A DNA stretch of 12,901 nt from Holosporales bacterium (GCA_031262205.1 JAISID010000067.1:1-12901), one strand, 5' to 3'. Counted from the stretch's first letter, positions 1 to 7,621 are shown. The notes: generated by a model not told the origin, from the sequence alone. Numbers and translations are program-made.

Positions 1-494
1 CTTAACCCGTCTCCTTTAGGTAAATAAATATCCAGGAATATCAAATCTGGTTTAGGAAAATCTCCGCATAAAGTTTTATAACGTAAAACATCCATAGTTT
101 GGGAAGCGTCGTGAACGCACAATATATTTAGATTTTTAAATCCGCTTAAGGCCTTCCTTGCAACCGCCTCGTCTCCTGGATTATCTTCAATCATTAACAA
201 ATTTATAACTTTGTTTTTTTGATTGTTTTGAAAAGCACTACGCTTTTGGGTGGTTTCTCCGTTGTGATGTTCTAGGCCGTTGAAAAACTTTTCTATATTA
301 ATCCCATATAATATTGAAAGTTTGTATAAGTTAGAAGCCGATATCTTGCTTAATGCTCGTTCGTATTTTTGAATCTGTTGATAAGATATGCCCAATGCAT
401 TGGCGGCGTCCGATAGAGTCATTCCTCTTCTAAGCCTTTTTTCTCTAAGTTGTCTGCCTATGTGTATATCTATAACGGAGCTACCGCCTCGCAT
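1..494 (-). CDS. Xre-type HTH domain fused to a response-regulator receiver (3' end outside window)
   Basis: Transcription-factor-like response regulator; 164 complete codons are visible before the window edge. Residues 11-70 form a helix-turn-helix of the Xre/Cro type, with LSDAANALGISYQQIQKYER as recognition region, as in many alphaproteobacterial regulators. After a hydrophilic linker, residues 97-164 begin a CheY-like receiver: acidic pocket E103-D104 in IEDNPGD, a motif seen in Rcp1-like receivers, and the likely phosphoacceptor D155 in LIFLDIYLPKGDG. The conserved Thr and Lys of the receiver would lie beyond the window. Its ATG lies inside the 3' end of the kinase gene (14-nt overlap, different frame), so the two are very likely translationally coupled and form a cognate pair. 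An N-terminal HTH with a C-terminal receiver reverses the usual order and is uncommon. Domain calls are firm; targets are unknown. Confidence 0.85.
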   Translation of the reverse strand, partial: MRGGSSVIDIHIGRQLREKRLRRGMTLSDAANALGISYQQIQKYERALSKISASNLYKLSILYGINIEKFFNGLEHHNGETTQKRSAFQNNQKNKVINLLMIEDNPGDEAVARKALSGFKNLNILCVHDASQTMDVLRYKTLCGDFPKPDLIFLDIYLPKGDGL

Positions 495-1182
495 TGTCTT
501 CCTCAATAAATGTTTTGAATACTAATTCGTAACTACAGCCAGGTCTTTCTTTAACGATTCTTATATTCCCATGAAGTTTATTCATAAGATCGCGACATAT
601 CGTCAATCCGAGACGCTCGTTCGCGTTATGCGAGTTATTCAATATACAATCAATTGAATTTTTCTTATTTAACGATAATCGACGTCCATTGTCTTCAAAA
701 ATAATTGAAACGTTCGCATCGGCTTTAGATATAGTTTTAATTGTTATCGCTAAAACATTGGCTTTAGCATGACATAACGAGTTTTCTATAAGATTTTTGA
801 AAACCCGAAAAACATCGATATAACTTCCGCTTACCAGCGGTATTTTCTTATCTAAGTTGATTTTGTAATTAATGCCTTTTACTTGGTTTTTAAATAAATT
901 ATCGATCTCTTTTACAGCCTTTTGTATATCTACTTTAGAATTTTGATTGTTGTCATTTTTAAATAAACTCTTGCTAATTTTATTTAACACGTCTACGTTA
1001 TCTATTGCAAAATCAACATATTCGCAAATCCCTTCCATTTTCCCAGTTGTTAATTGCGTTTTTATTAACTGAAGAAAATTAGCTATATTGCGAATTGGAC
1101 TTTGTATATCGTGACAAAATTTTGCAAACTGATCGCATTCTATATGTCGTCCAGATTTTGTTACGTCTAAGGTATTAATCAT
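481..1182 (-). CDS. Small soluble sensor histidine kinase
   Basis: A 233-aa histidine kinase that should phosphorylate the overlapping Xre-receiver protein. It starts almost directly with the dimerisation/phosphoacceptor helix: H24 in KFCHDIQSPIRNI is the expected phosphorylated histidine. The HATPase domain follows from about residue 100, with an N box (FKNLIENSLCHAKAN, N130 and N134), a G1 box reading EDNGRRLS in which the second Gly of DxGxG is replaced by Arg, and a G2-like NERLGLTICRDLMNKLHGN. No transmembrane segment, PAS or GAF domain is present, so any signal must be cytosolic or come from a partner. A strong ribosome site, AGGAGG, lies 5 nt upstream of the ATG. The altered G1 box could weaken ATP binding. 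Confidence 0.85.
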   Translation of the reverse strand: MINTLDVTKSGRHIECDQFAKFCHDIQSPIRNIANFLQLIKTQLTTGKMEGICEYVDFAIDNVDVLNKISKSLFKNDNNQNSKVDIQKAVKEIDNLFKNQVKGINYKINLDKKIPLVSGSYIDVFRVFKNLIENSLCHAKANVLAITIKTISKADANVSIIFEDNGRRLSLNKKNSIDCILNNSHNANERLGLTICRDLMNKLHGNIRIVKERPGCSYELVFKTFIEEDNARR

Positions 1183-1713
1183 TATTTCCTCCTGAAATTT
1201 TAAAATACGATTTTGCCTTAATCACAAACCTAATAGAAACTAAACACACCTAGCAGAAGTTATTTTACTCTAAGAGGTTTTGTATAGTTTCTAATCGGAT
1301 ACATCCAAATAATTGAATAATATCCTAATAATTCGCATTGTAGTTGAATTTTAATCCAAATACAACTAATAATGCTAATCCATTTCTTTAAAAATAAAGA
1401 TATTTAAAATAAAATAATAAATTATACGCCATAAATTCAAATGTTATTTCAATAAAAAACTAGAAGAATCAATAGAAAAACTTTATGGTTGTATTTCAAC
1501 TAATCTCAGTTGTACATCCTTAAAAAAAAGAAAACGCTGCGGTTTCCATTTCATACATTAAATAAACGCCAAAATAGTATAAGGCTTTTCAAAAAGTCTT
1601 CTTATCCCCCGCCCAATCTCAAAAACTCAAAAGTTTTTAAATAAGTTAACTGTTTTTTTACCACTTCAGTTGGAAGCTAGATTATAGCGAAAAGATTTAG
1701 ATAGCTTCTAAGA
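1183..1713. other. Divergent 531-bp intergenic region, AT-rich with short inverted repeats
   Basis: This gap separates the two-component genes (minus) from the pilus-like genes (plus) and must hold both promoters. I see no coding frame or RNA gene. It carries several short inverted repeats: TAGAAACTA (1234-1242) with TAGTTTCTA (1285-1293); TAGTTG (1341-1346) with CAACTA (1363-1368); and CAACT (1497-1501) with AGTTG (1508-1512). The CAACTA unit recurs. They could be operators for the Xre-receiver protein, but in such AT-rich DNA chance is a real alternative. No clear sigma-70 promoter pair could be chosen. Confidence 0.4.
1188..1193 (-). promoter_or_regulatory. Strong ribosome binding site of the histidine kinase
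   Basis: AGGAGG read on the minus strand, 5 nt before the ATG at 1182. It is one of the few full Shine-Dalgarno sequences in this window and fixes the kinase start. Confidence 0.75.
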
Positions 1714-2823
1714 ATGCGAAATATCATAGTTAATTTGTTTCACGCTGTTCAATATGAAGAATTTATAAGAGTTGTCGTATCCGACGCGTCCATTTTATCG
1801 CTTCATATAAGAAAAGAAAAACTACTAAACGCATTAAAATTCGCATTAAAAGACAAGGCCGATTTGTTTCAATATCTAAAAGAGAATGAAAACGCTCCAG
1901 TAGAAATTGTCATTTCAAACGAAGCGACGGAATGTCAATCGATAACGACAGGCAAATTAAAAGAAAAGGACATAATATCTTTGTCTAATAATTTGTTGAC
2001 CGAAAAAAGCGAGTCCGCAAATATTTTGTTTTATGAGAAAAAATTGCTATACGGCAACAACTTCATTTCCATATGTTTAATGAAACTAAGCTCCCCGGTT
2101 GTTTCTATTTTTCAGCAGTTATTGTCGGTAAAGAATTTAGCGATATCCGTTTCATGTTGGCCTATGTGGATAATCGCCAGCTATTTCAACTTATATTCCT
2201 CGGACATGGACAAATTTTCAGCATCACTGTTTATCATCGAGTTTGAAGAATCTTGGGAAATAATCGTTCTAAACAACGGAAATTATTTCTGCTACAGACG
2301 CGGCAACATCCGTAATTTTAATCGGAAATTAGAAATAGAGAACACTTTGACGTATATCGGCCAAGCGTTAAAAATCAATCTGAACGACGTCGCTATTTAC
2401 TCGGTAGGAAAAGACATGATTATGAGCTTTACGAAAAATTCGCCTATAGACATGAAAATTATTTCGAAAATTGGTAAGTTTAAAATGCTGCATAATTCCA
2501 AAAACACAATTCGAATCGCGAAGCTAGGAGCGGGTATTTTATCCTTAACAATTCTCTCAAACGCTTTGCATAATATTGTTGAAATATTCGACTATAAACG
2601 GGAAATTAAAGACGCAAATCAAATTATAAACTCTATCGACAACAAGGTAATCGACGAAATTGCAATATGGGAAAATATTGACGGCTGTAATTATACGCCG
2701 CTTATAGATTTTAAAAACGTACTAAGGGAAAACTCTCCCGACAAAAGACTTAAAAACGCCTTAATAAACATCGACGTCAAGACAAATAAAATAACGGTTG
2801 AAACGATAGCCGACGAACAATGA
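1714..2823 (+). CDS. GspL / PilM-PilN-like inner-membrane assembly protein
   Basis: A 369-aa protein I assign by architecture and context, not by a clear signature. Residues 1-265 look like a cytosolic mixed alpha/beta domain compatible with the actin-like fold of PilM and GspL. A single hydrophobic segment lies at about 267-289 (AKLGAGILSLTILSNAL), followed by a periplasmic tail (290-369) that begins with a charged, probably coiled helix and ends in beta-prone sequence, as in GspL or PilN. In type II secretion and type IV pili such a protein links the cytosolic ATPase to the inner-membrane platform. Its stop overlaps the next start (ATGA). No good Shine-Dalgarno precedes the ATG. Without a profile search the family remains tentative. 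Confidence 0.5.
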   Translation: MRNIIVNLFHAVQYEEFIRVVVSDASILSLHIRKEKLLNALKFALKDKADLFQYLKENENAPVEIVISNEATECQSITTGKLKEKDIISLSNNLLTEKSESANILFYEKKLLYGNNFISICLMKLSSPVVSIFQQLLSVKNLAISVSCWPMWIIASYFNLYSSDMDKFSASLFIIEFEESWEIIVLNNGNYFCYRRGNIRNFNRKLEIENTLTYIGQALKINLNDVAIYSVGKDMIMSFTKNSPIDMKIISKIGKFKMLHNSKNTIRIAKLGAGILSLTILSNALHNIVEIFDYKREIKDANQIINSIDNKVIDEIAIWENIDGCNYTPLIDFKNVLRENSPDKRLKNALINIDVKTNKITVETIADEQ

Positions 2824-3338
2824 TAAGAGAAATAGACTACGAAAAAATCCTAAGGCTTTTAAAAAAACATTACTTGCCGCTTGTAATTATCTTATTGTTA
2901 TTCGTCGTCGACTACGCCCTTTGTCTGCATAAAAACAAAAAGCTAGTAGAATTTGAAAACGTTAAAGGAAAGCTCGCATTCGCGGAAGATTTACTAAAAA
3001 CTCCCCATAAGCTAAAGTTTATTTCTTCGCATTTATTTTCAGGCGACAACGTTGATTTTGACGAGTTTGTGGTTAAAACTGCAAACGATAATTTCGCGGA
3101 AATAACCTCGATTGAAAAGGCTGAAGAAACCGACATAAATTCGATAAAAAAGAGCGAAGCGTCGATAAAAGGAATATTTTGGCACGAATCTTTCATATTC
3201 GATTTCTTGAAGAATATACAAGAATTTAAACCAGGATTTCTAAAAATAACATCCGTCGCCATAGGCAAATTCGGCAAAGTTTCTCCAAATAAACCAGCAA
3301 TGAAAATAGAGGTAGCATGCGAAATATATCAAAAATAA
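2820..3338 (+). CDS. PilO / GspM-like inner-membrane protein
   Basis: A 172-aa bitopic membrane protein: a short basic cytosolic start, one transmembrane helix at about 19-36 (LPLVIILLLFVVDYALC), a helical stretch to about residue 65, and a C-terminal domain (90-172) with the pattern of the ferredoxin-like fold in PilO and GspM: GIFWHESFIFDFLKNIQEF followed by a strand LKITSVAIGKFG and a final strand MKIEVACEIYQK. PilO partners PilN in the periplasm. It overlaps the preceding gene by 4 nt (ATGA) and the next by 22 nt, so the three are one translationally coupled operon. The order large actin-like protein, PilO-like, PilP-like matches pilMNOP and gives most of the support. Confidence 0.55.
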   Translation: MIREIDYEKILRLLKKHYLPLVIILLLFVVDYALCLHKNKKLVEFENVKGKLAFAEDLLKTPHKLKFISSHLFSGDNVDFDEFVVKTANDNFAEITSIEKAEETDINSIKKSEASIKGIFWHESFIFDFLKNIQEFKPGFLKITSVAIGKFGKVSPNKPAMKIEVACEIYQK

Positions 3339-3691
3339 TATGGAGCGTCTCCCTGTTCTCTTTAACTGCGACATCCGAAAACTATCTCTTTATGAACGCT
3401 GAAGAATCCGAACAGGCTTTCAACGCCGTAAAACAGAAAGGAACAAACAAAGAGAGTAATTCTGAAAAACATAGAGTATCGGGAATTTTTTATGTAAACG
3501 AAGATAACTGGACGGTTTGGATCGATAACGTCCCATATTCGTCAACAGGACAAAAAGGCGACTTTTCAATAGAAGCAGTCACGGAAAAAACAGCGACGCT
3601 AACAACGCAAAACGGCTCAATTATTGAACTCTCGGTCGAGCAAGGAGACGACGAATCAAATAAAAACGACAAAGAGAAAAATTGCGAATAG
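3317..3691 (+). CDS. PilP / GspC-like periplasmic protein
   Basis: A 124-aa protein with a weak N-terminal signal or anchor (residues 4-20), a charged linker, and one small beta domain at about 52-108 with the pattern VSGIFYVNEDNWTVWIDNVP ... IEAVTEKTATLTTQNGSIIELSV. That succession (GIF, then a WTVWIDN strand, then alternating strands ending in IELSV) is the kind of fold used by PilP and by the homology region of GspC, which contact the secretin. The tail is short, acidic and basic mixed. A GAGG Shine-Dalgarno (3309-3312) inside the preceding gene sets the ATG at 3317. It is the last gene of the trio; no secretin follows. No lipobox cysteine is visible, unlike classical PilP. Confidence 0.5.
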   Translation: MRNISKIIWSVSLFSLTATSENYLFMNAEESEQAFNAVKQKGTNKESNSEKHRVSGIFYVNEDNWTVWIDNVPYSSTGQKGDFSIEAVTEKTATLTTQNGSIIELSVEQGDDESNKNDKEKNCE

Positions 3692-3846
3692 TCGCGCCTT
3701 TTCCTCTAACAAGTTATTCCTAGAACTCAAAACTGTAAACGTTGCGCATGAAACATTTTACCGCAGCGGCAATATACATCCATTAACTTCCAATACATAA
3801 AGGACAGCTCACAATAAGAGAGTCCTCAGTATTTTTAGTTGTTTGC

Positions 3847-3875
3847 TTTTCACATAAGTATCTATGATATATAAT
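3847..3875 (+). promoter_or_regulatory. Likely sigma-70 promoter of the ABC permease gene
   Basis: TTTTCA (3847-3852), 17-nt spacer, perfect TATAAT (3870-3875), about 46 nt before the ATG at 3922. The -35 element matches consensus at only 4 of 6 positions. Confidence 0.4.
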
Positions 3876-3913
3876 AAAAGAAAACTATATGAACCGTCTT
3901 TAATAAGTTAAGT

Positions 3914-3919
3914 AGGTGA
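3914..3919 (+). promoter_or_regulatory. Ribosome binding site that favours ATG 3922
   Basis: AGGTGA is complementary to the 3' end of 16S rRNA and lies 2 nt before ATG 3922. The alternative GTG at 3916 is inside this site, so it is a poor start. Confidence 0.5.
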
Positions 3920-3921
3920 CA

Positions 3922-5043
3922 ATGTTATTTTCTGGAATAGGAGCGCTTACTAAGAAAGAATTATTAAACCTTCTTAGAGAACCAAGAAGCGTATTTGCTA
4001 TTTTCTTCCCAATCGTCCTTTTCTTAACGTTATTCGTATTTGCTTCGACCAAAGACGTTGAAAATTCCGCAGTCGTAGTTTTCAATCAAGATGGAGGGAC
4101 GAAAAGCGTCGATCTTCTGGATCGTATCGTTAACGCGAAGACCTTCAAAGAAACTTTTTACGTTAACAACGATAAGGATTTCAAGAAGAAGATAGATACC
4201 GAGCAGGCGTTTATTGGAATCTCTATCCCGCATGATTTTTCTAAAAATATAACTCTTAAAAAAGAAGCGGACATTCAGGTGATAACGGATGGAAGGCGAA
4301 CTAACGCCTCGATGATCGCTTATGGATACGTCGCTCAGATTCTCGCTAAGTTTCAGGCTTCTCTCTCGGGCGATTCTGCAAAATATATGCCGAATATTTC
4401 AGTTAGAACATGGTATAACCCAAATAAAGATCAGAAGTGGTTTTCCATTTCAAATCTTGTTGGAATTATAATTGTCAGCCAAGCAATAATATTAACAGCT
4501 TTGTCAATCGCAAGGGAAAAAGAAGAGGGAACGTTCGACCAATTGCTAGTTACTCCTATAAAACCCTTAGGCATGCTTTTAGGCAAAATAATCCCCAGCA
4601 TAATAATCGGTATGTTTATGGGAGCGTGCATTATGTTTTTAGGCAATCTTTTTTACGGAGTTCCTATTAAAGGAAGTCTACTATTGATGTTGTTCGCCAT
4701 GACCGTATACGTAGTGTCCGTCGTCGGCATAGGAGTCTGCGTCGCAGCCTTTGCCAATACTCAACAACAAGCGATGCTTGGAACGTTTATTCTTCAAATG
4801 CCTATGACGGCTATTTCCGGTTTCGTATCTCCAGTCGAAAGCATTGAAAACCCAATTATGAAGTGGTTCGCAGTATGTAATCCAGTTATGTATGGGAACC
4901 GGCTTGTGAAAGGCATAATGCTTAAAAATATGACTTTTCAAGACGCGCTTGAAAACATAGCTCCGCTTATACTGATTGGATTTTTCGTTATAACTATATC
5001 TTCCATAGTGTTCATGAAAAAGTACAGAATAAAGATGTTTTAA
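3922..5043 (+). CDS. ABC-2 type transporter permease
   Basis: Inner-membrane permease of the ABC-2 superfamily (YhhJ/YbhS-like architecture), 373 aa from ATG 3922 (an in-frame GTG at 3916 adds 2). The layout is typical: one N-terminal membrane helix at about 22-42 (SVFAIFFPIVLFLTLFVFAS), a periplasmic domain of about 130 residues, then five helices from about 178 to the C-terminus. The cytosolic coupling segment AREKEEGTFDQLLVTPIKPL between helices 2 and 3 is the family hallmark that contacts the ATPase. Members export drugs, lipids or polysaccharide; the substrate cannot be read from sequence. The ATPase and the HlyD-like partner usually next to such genes are absent on both sides, so the partner must be encoded elsewhere. 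It probably has its own promoter. Confidence 0.9.
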   Translation: MLFSGIGALTKKELLNLLREPRSVFAIFFPIVLFLTLFVFASTKDVENSAVVVFNQDGGTKSVDLLDRIVNAKTFKETFYVNNDKDFKKKIDTEQAFIGISIPHDFSKNITLKKEADIQVITDGRRTNASMIAYGYVAQILAKFQASLSGDSAKYMPNISVRTWYNPNKDQKWFSISNLVGIIIVSQAIILTALSIAREKEEGTFDQLLVTPIKPLGMLLGKIIPSIIIGMFMGACIMFLGNLFYGVPIKGSLLLMLFAMTVYVVSVVGIGVCVAAFANTQQQAMLGTFILQMPMTAISGFVSPVESIENPIMKWFAVCNPVMYGNRLVKGIMLKNMTFQDALENIAPLILIGFFVITISSIVFMKKYRIKMF

Positions 5044-5093
5044 AAGAAGATTGGACTCATACCTCGAGATTTCATAGATATGCTAGAGCATTC

Positions 5094-5127
5094 ATAAGTA
5101 ATAGTTATCGGGAAATGAGTTACTTAT
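5094..5127. terminator. AT-rich hairpin between convergent genes
   Basis: ATAAGTAA (5094-5101) pairs perfectly with TTACTTAT (5120-5127) around an 18-nt loop, between the permease end and the stop of the minus-strand gene. Position suits a bidirectional terminator, but the stem has little GC and only a T-rich stretch follows it. Confidence 0.3.
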
Positions 5128-5429
5128 TATTTCTCTTTATGTTTTATCTGAGAAATAAATTCCCATATAGTATATGTACTAGTTATTATATTCCATAAAT
5201 TGATAAAAATATTCTTTATACTTTTACAAAACGATCCTAGATTAAAAGAATTTTCTAAAGAATAAACATCAATTAATGACCAAACTATTATTAGGACGAC
5301 GACTGTGATTATTAGCCGAACAAGCCTCAGGGACTTTATCCATATAGTCCAAAGTTCAAATATATTATTCTTCTTTCTAGAATCAATATCTTCTTCGCTA
5401 AGTAAGGGCTTTTTATTCTTTCGTCTCAT
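5127..5429 (-). CDS. Small hypothetical membrane protein
   Basis: A 100-aa protein not recognised as any family. The N-terminal 35 residues are charged (MRRKNKKPLLSEEDIDSRKK), a hydrophobic segment spans about 36-56 (VRLIITVVVLIIVWSLIDVY), and the C-terminal part is amphipathic with many Trp, Ile and Tyr, ending in a short basic tail. Its ATG overlaps the stop of the upstream ImmA/IrrE-like gene by 4 nt, so both are on one message. Protease-like ImmA genes are often followed by small membrane or hypothetical partners, but no function can be assigned. Confidence 0.55.
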   Translation of the reverse strand: MRRKNKKPLLSEEDIDSRKKNNIFELWTIWIKSLRLVRLIITVVVLIIVWSLIDVYSLENSFNLGSFCKSIKNIFINLWNIITSTYTIWEFISQIKHKEK

Positions 5430-5911
5430 AGGCTCTCATAAATAAGCTGCGTTTCTCTTAACCTTACTATTGCGGCTGTTTTAGATACTTTAAATCGTTC
5501 CGCCAGATTTTTTATTACTCTTATTTCTGTTATAAAATTCTCCTTGCTTATATTTCGTTCAGTTAGACATTCTTCAACATATTTCTTAGGCAAAAGTATA
5601 TCTGCCGCCAATGCGTCGGCAGCCTTTTCAGATTCTATATCTAATGAAAAATTACTATTTTCTCTCGCTAGTACTCGGCGGTCTTGTATTTCCTCCTTAT
5701 GCAAAATAAAATGAGCTATTTCGCGAGTTATCGAAAAACGCTGTCGTTCAGGCATTTGGTTTCTATTTACTATAATCTCATATCCTCCTTTTTTAGTAAT
5801 AAAAGCATTTTTATCGTCTTTCAAATCTTCGGAATATACCTTTATCTTTAATTCAATTGCGAGTAAAACTATATCGATAATGCCTTTATTAGCAATAAGT
5901 ATTATCAACAA
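5426..5911 (-). CDS. ImmA/IrrE-type (M78) protein with altered zinc motif
   Basis: About 161 aa from TTG 5911; an in-frame stop TAG lies two codons upstream of it. The sequence follows the M78 family: IDIVLLAIELKIKVYSEDL at the start, a GGYEIIVN strand, then ERQRFSITREIAHFILH, where the family norm is RFxxAHExxHxxLH, then ESEKAADALAADILLPKKYV, which carries the third zinc ligand Glu and the usual LLxP ending, and a C-terminal helical region (FKVSKTAAIVRLRE). The first His of HExxH is Arg (codon CGC; CAC would differ by one base), so normal zinc binding and cleavage are doubtful. M78 proteins usually cleave an Xre-type repressor encoded just upstream; here that side holds only decayed-looking frames. 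It may be an inactive remnant or a non-catalytic sensor. Confidence 0.8.
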   Translation of the reverse strand: MLIILIANKGIIDIVLLAIELKIKVYSEDLKDDKNAFITKKGGYEIIVNRNQMPERQRFSITREIAHFILHKEEIQDRRVLARENSNFSLDIESEKAADALAADILLPKKYVEECLTERNISKENFITEIRVIKNLAERFKVSKTAAIVRLRETQLIYESL

Positions 5912-5937
5912 TGTCTAATATCTACTCTTTTGTTAAT

Positions 5938-6081
5938 TCATTTCCCATTATAATTTTCTATCAAAACGCTCTGCTCCAGTATATTAGCGAAGCTATTTAC
6001 CTCTTATACCTATAATCTCTTTATGAAACGCTTCATCGCCTCTTCCGACGTTGGAAATAATTCGTTATAATCCGTCTCTCA
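5938..6081 (-). pseudogene. Decayed coding remnant upstream of the ImmA/IrrE-like gene
   Basis: On the minus strand one frame reads two protein-like stretches broken by stops: ETDYNELFPTSEEAMKRFIK.. (6078-6013), TAG, one codon, TAA, then EVNSFANILEQSVLIENYNG.. (6003-5941), then TGA. The second stretch resembles the N-terminal helix that normally precedes the IDIVLLA segment in M78 proteins, and the first resembles the C-terminal end of a small helical partner. The downstream M78 gene is in another frame about 50 nt away. I infer an upstream partner and a true N-terminus lost by mutation; this rests on pattern alone. Confidence 0.35.
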
Positions 6082-6158
6082 AATCTATATAATATTACCA
6101 TAAATACTCCAACGAGTTATTTACAGAATGTTAAGTTGGAAATCCCAGAAAGATTTTA

Positions 6159-7517
6159 ATGCGAATTAAGTTTGTCGTCGCCGTTTTTTTATTAGCAGTT
6201 TTCTCCATTGATTCTAAAGCGTCGAGGGAGTGCGTTATAATGGACGACGAGTCGGAAGACTTTATATCGGAGATTATCTATAACGTCAAAAAAGCCCTAA
6301 AATACAATCAAGACATAACCGTTTATATTTTAGGAGATCAAACGCTGAACGCTGGGGCGACGCAAGGGGGCGACGTCGTTATAAACGCAGGCGCGATTCT
6401 TCGATGCGATAACGTTTACGAATTTATAGCGATAGTCGCGCATGAAGTCGGCCACATAGCGGGAATGCATATAGCGACGTTTTTGGCTAATCAAAAAGAT
6501 TTTGCCAGAGCGGGACTTTTAACAACTCTAATAGGAGTGACCGCGTCGATTGTCTCAGGCAGCGTCGAACCTTTACTCGCGGGCGTTATGGGCGGACAAT
6601 CCATAGGAACGGGCATGGCGTTGAGTAAACTTCGACAAAGCGAAGCCATTGCGGACACGAAAGCCGCTCAAGCCGTAAAACAATTACAATGGCCTGCATT
6701 TGAAGGCTTTGTTTCAATTCACAAAAAATTGGCTGCAAATTCGATGGGAATATACAACGTTTACCTGTCGACTCATCCTCAACCGCAAGATAGGATCGAT
6801 AAATATCTAAAGTTTTTGAATGAGGAAAAAGGAGCGAAAATACCGGATAAAGTTTCTAACTTAATGGCTGAATACCAAAGAAGGTTCGAAACTGTAAAAC
6901 ACAAAATTCGCGTTTTAACATTACCTGCCGAAGATGCTTTAAATATCTATTCGCATCCTAAAAATTCATACGAAAAGTACGCGAAGGCTATCGCTCTTTA
7001 CAGAAATCATAAATACGAAAGCTCAATAGCCCTTCTTAACGAGTTAACGAATCAAAGCGAAGGAATTACGGCTCAAGCGTATTATGCGGAAATTAAGGCT
7101 ATGTCGCTTATTAATATGAAGAAGCGCGGCGAAGCGGCGGAAGTTTGTCGGGCCGCGTTGAAAAACAATAGGAGTATGAAAACGCGCAGAGACTTAGGCA
7201 TTATTTACGCGCATGCAGTTGTGGAAGGTTCTTTAAAGAGCCATGTGGAAAACGCCATAAGGGTTCTAAAAAGAATCAAGATAGCCAAACGAGAAGACCC
7301 TTTCGTCGTTGAAAAACTCGGAGAATTGTATTCTATGAAAAATATGCGCGACGAAGCCAGCTTGTGCGCGGCGGAAGTCGCCCTCTTAACAAACGACAAA
7401 AAAGCCGCCGTCATTCATGCGAAGAAAGCCTTAAAATCTAATAATAAAGCGATAAAACGCAAAGCCGAAGATATTATTCTGTCGGTAGAACCTAAAAAAG
7501 AATCTCCTCCATATTAA
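6159..7517 (+). CDS. Exported M48-family metalloprotease with C-terminal TPR-like repeats (BepA/YfgC-like)
   Basis: A 452-aa zinc endopeptidase expected in the periplasm. Residues 1-20 form a signal peptide (MRIKFVVAVFLLAVFSIDSKAS). The catalytic motif is H95-E96-V-G-H99 in IVAHEVGHIAGMH, and the third ligand is E162 in SEAIADTKAA. A glycine- and alanine-rich hydrophobic stretch lies between them (about 119-155), and THPQPQDRI (205-213) matches the conserved sHPxxxxRI motif. From about 260 to 445 the protein is helical with TPR-like periodicity (YAKAIALYRNHKYESSIALL, and later pairs). BepA uses this layout for outer-membrane protein quality control; that role here is inferred. A TATAAT at 6088-6093 may be its -10 element, with no convincing -35. 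Confidence 0.88.
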   Translation: MRIKFVVAVFLLAVFSIDSKASRECVIMDDESEDFISEIIYNVKKALKYNQDITVYILGDQTLNAGATQGGDVVINAGAILRCDNVYEFIAIVAHEVGHIAGMHIATFLANQKDFARAGLLTTLIGVTASIVSGSVEPLLAGVMGGQSIGTGMALSKLRQSEAIADTKAAQAVKQLQWPAFEGFVSIHKKLAANSMGIYNVYLSTHPQPQDRIDKYLKFLNEEKGAKIPDKVSNLMAEYQRRFETVKHKIRVLTLPAEDALNIYSHPKNSYEKYAKAIALYRNHKYESSIALLNELTNQSEGITAQAYYAEIKAMSLINMKKRGEAAEVCRAALKNNRSMKTRRDLGIIYAHAVVEGSLKSHVENAIRVLKRIKIAKREDPFVVEKLGELYSMKNMRDEASLCAAEVALLTNDKKAAVIHAKKALKSNNKAIKRKAEDIILSVEPKKESPPY

Positions 7518-7563
7518 AAAAGCGGCTTCTTTGAATCTGGATGTTTTTAGTAAAAGATTCCAT

Positions 7564-7585
7564 ATACTTTTTAGCTAAAAAGTAT
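7564..7585. repeat. Perfect 22-bp AT-rich palindrome
   Basis: ATACTTTTTAG followed immediately by its reverse complement, 47 nt after the M48 stop. It may act in transcription termination or bind a dimeric protein, but there is no loop and no GC-rich stem. Confidence 0.6.
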
Positions 7586-7621
7586 CTGCAAAATATTCAT
7601 GTATATTTACTTTGAGATTTG

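Noticed and set aside
2912..3277. 121-codon minus-strand frame
   Set aside because: Lies fully antisense to the PilO-like gene, which overlaps its neighbours in a coupled operon; composition is low-complexity Ser/Phe-rich.
3735..3756. Possible second parS near GCATGAAACATTTT
   Set aside because: Only the right half resembles parS; the left half (GTAAACGTTGC) does not complete the palindrome.
3785..3830. AGGAC/GTCCT as a terminator after the pilus-like genes
   Set aside because: Only 5 bp with a long loop and a weak T-run; too slight to call.
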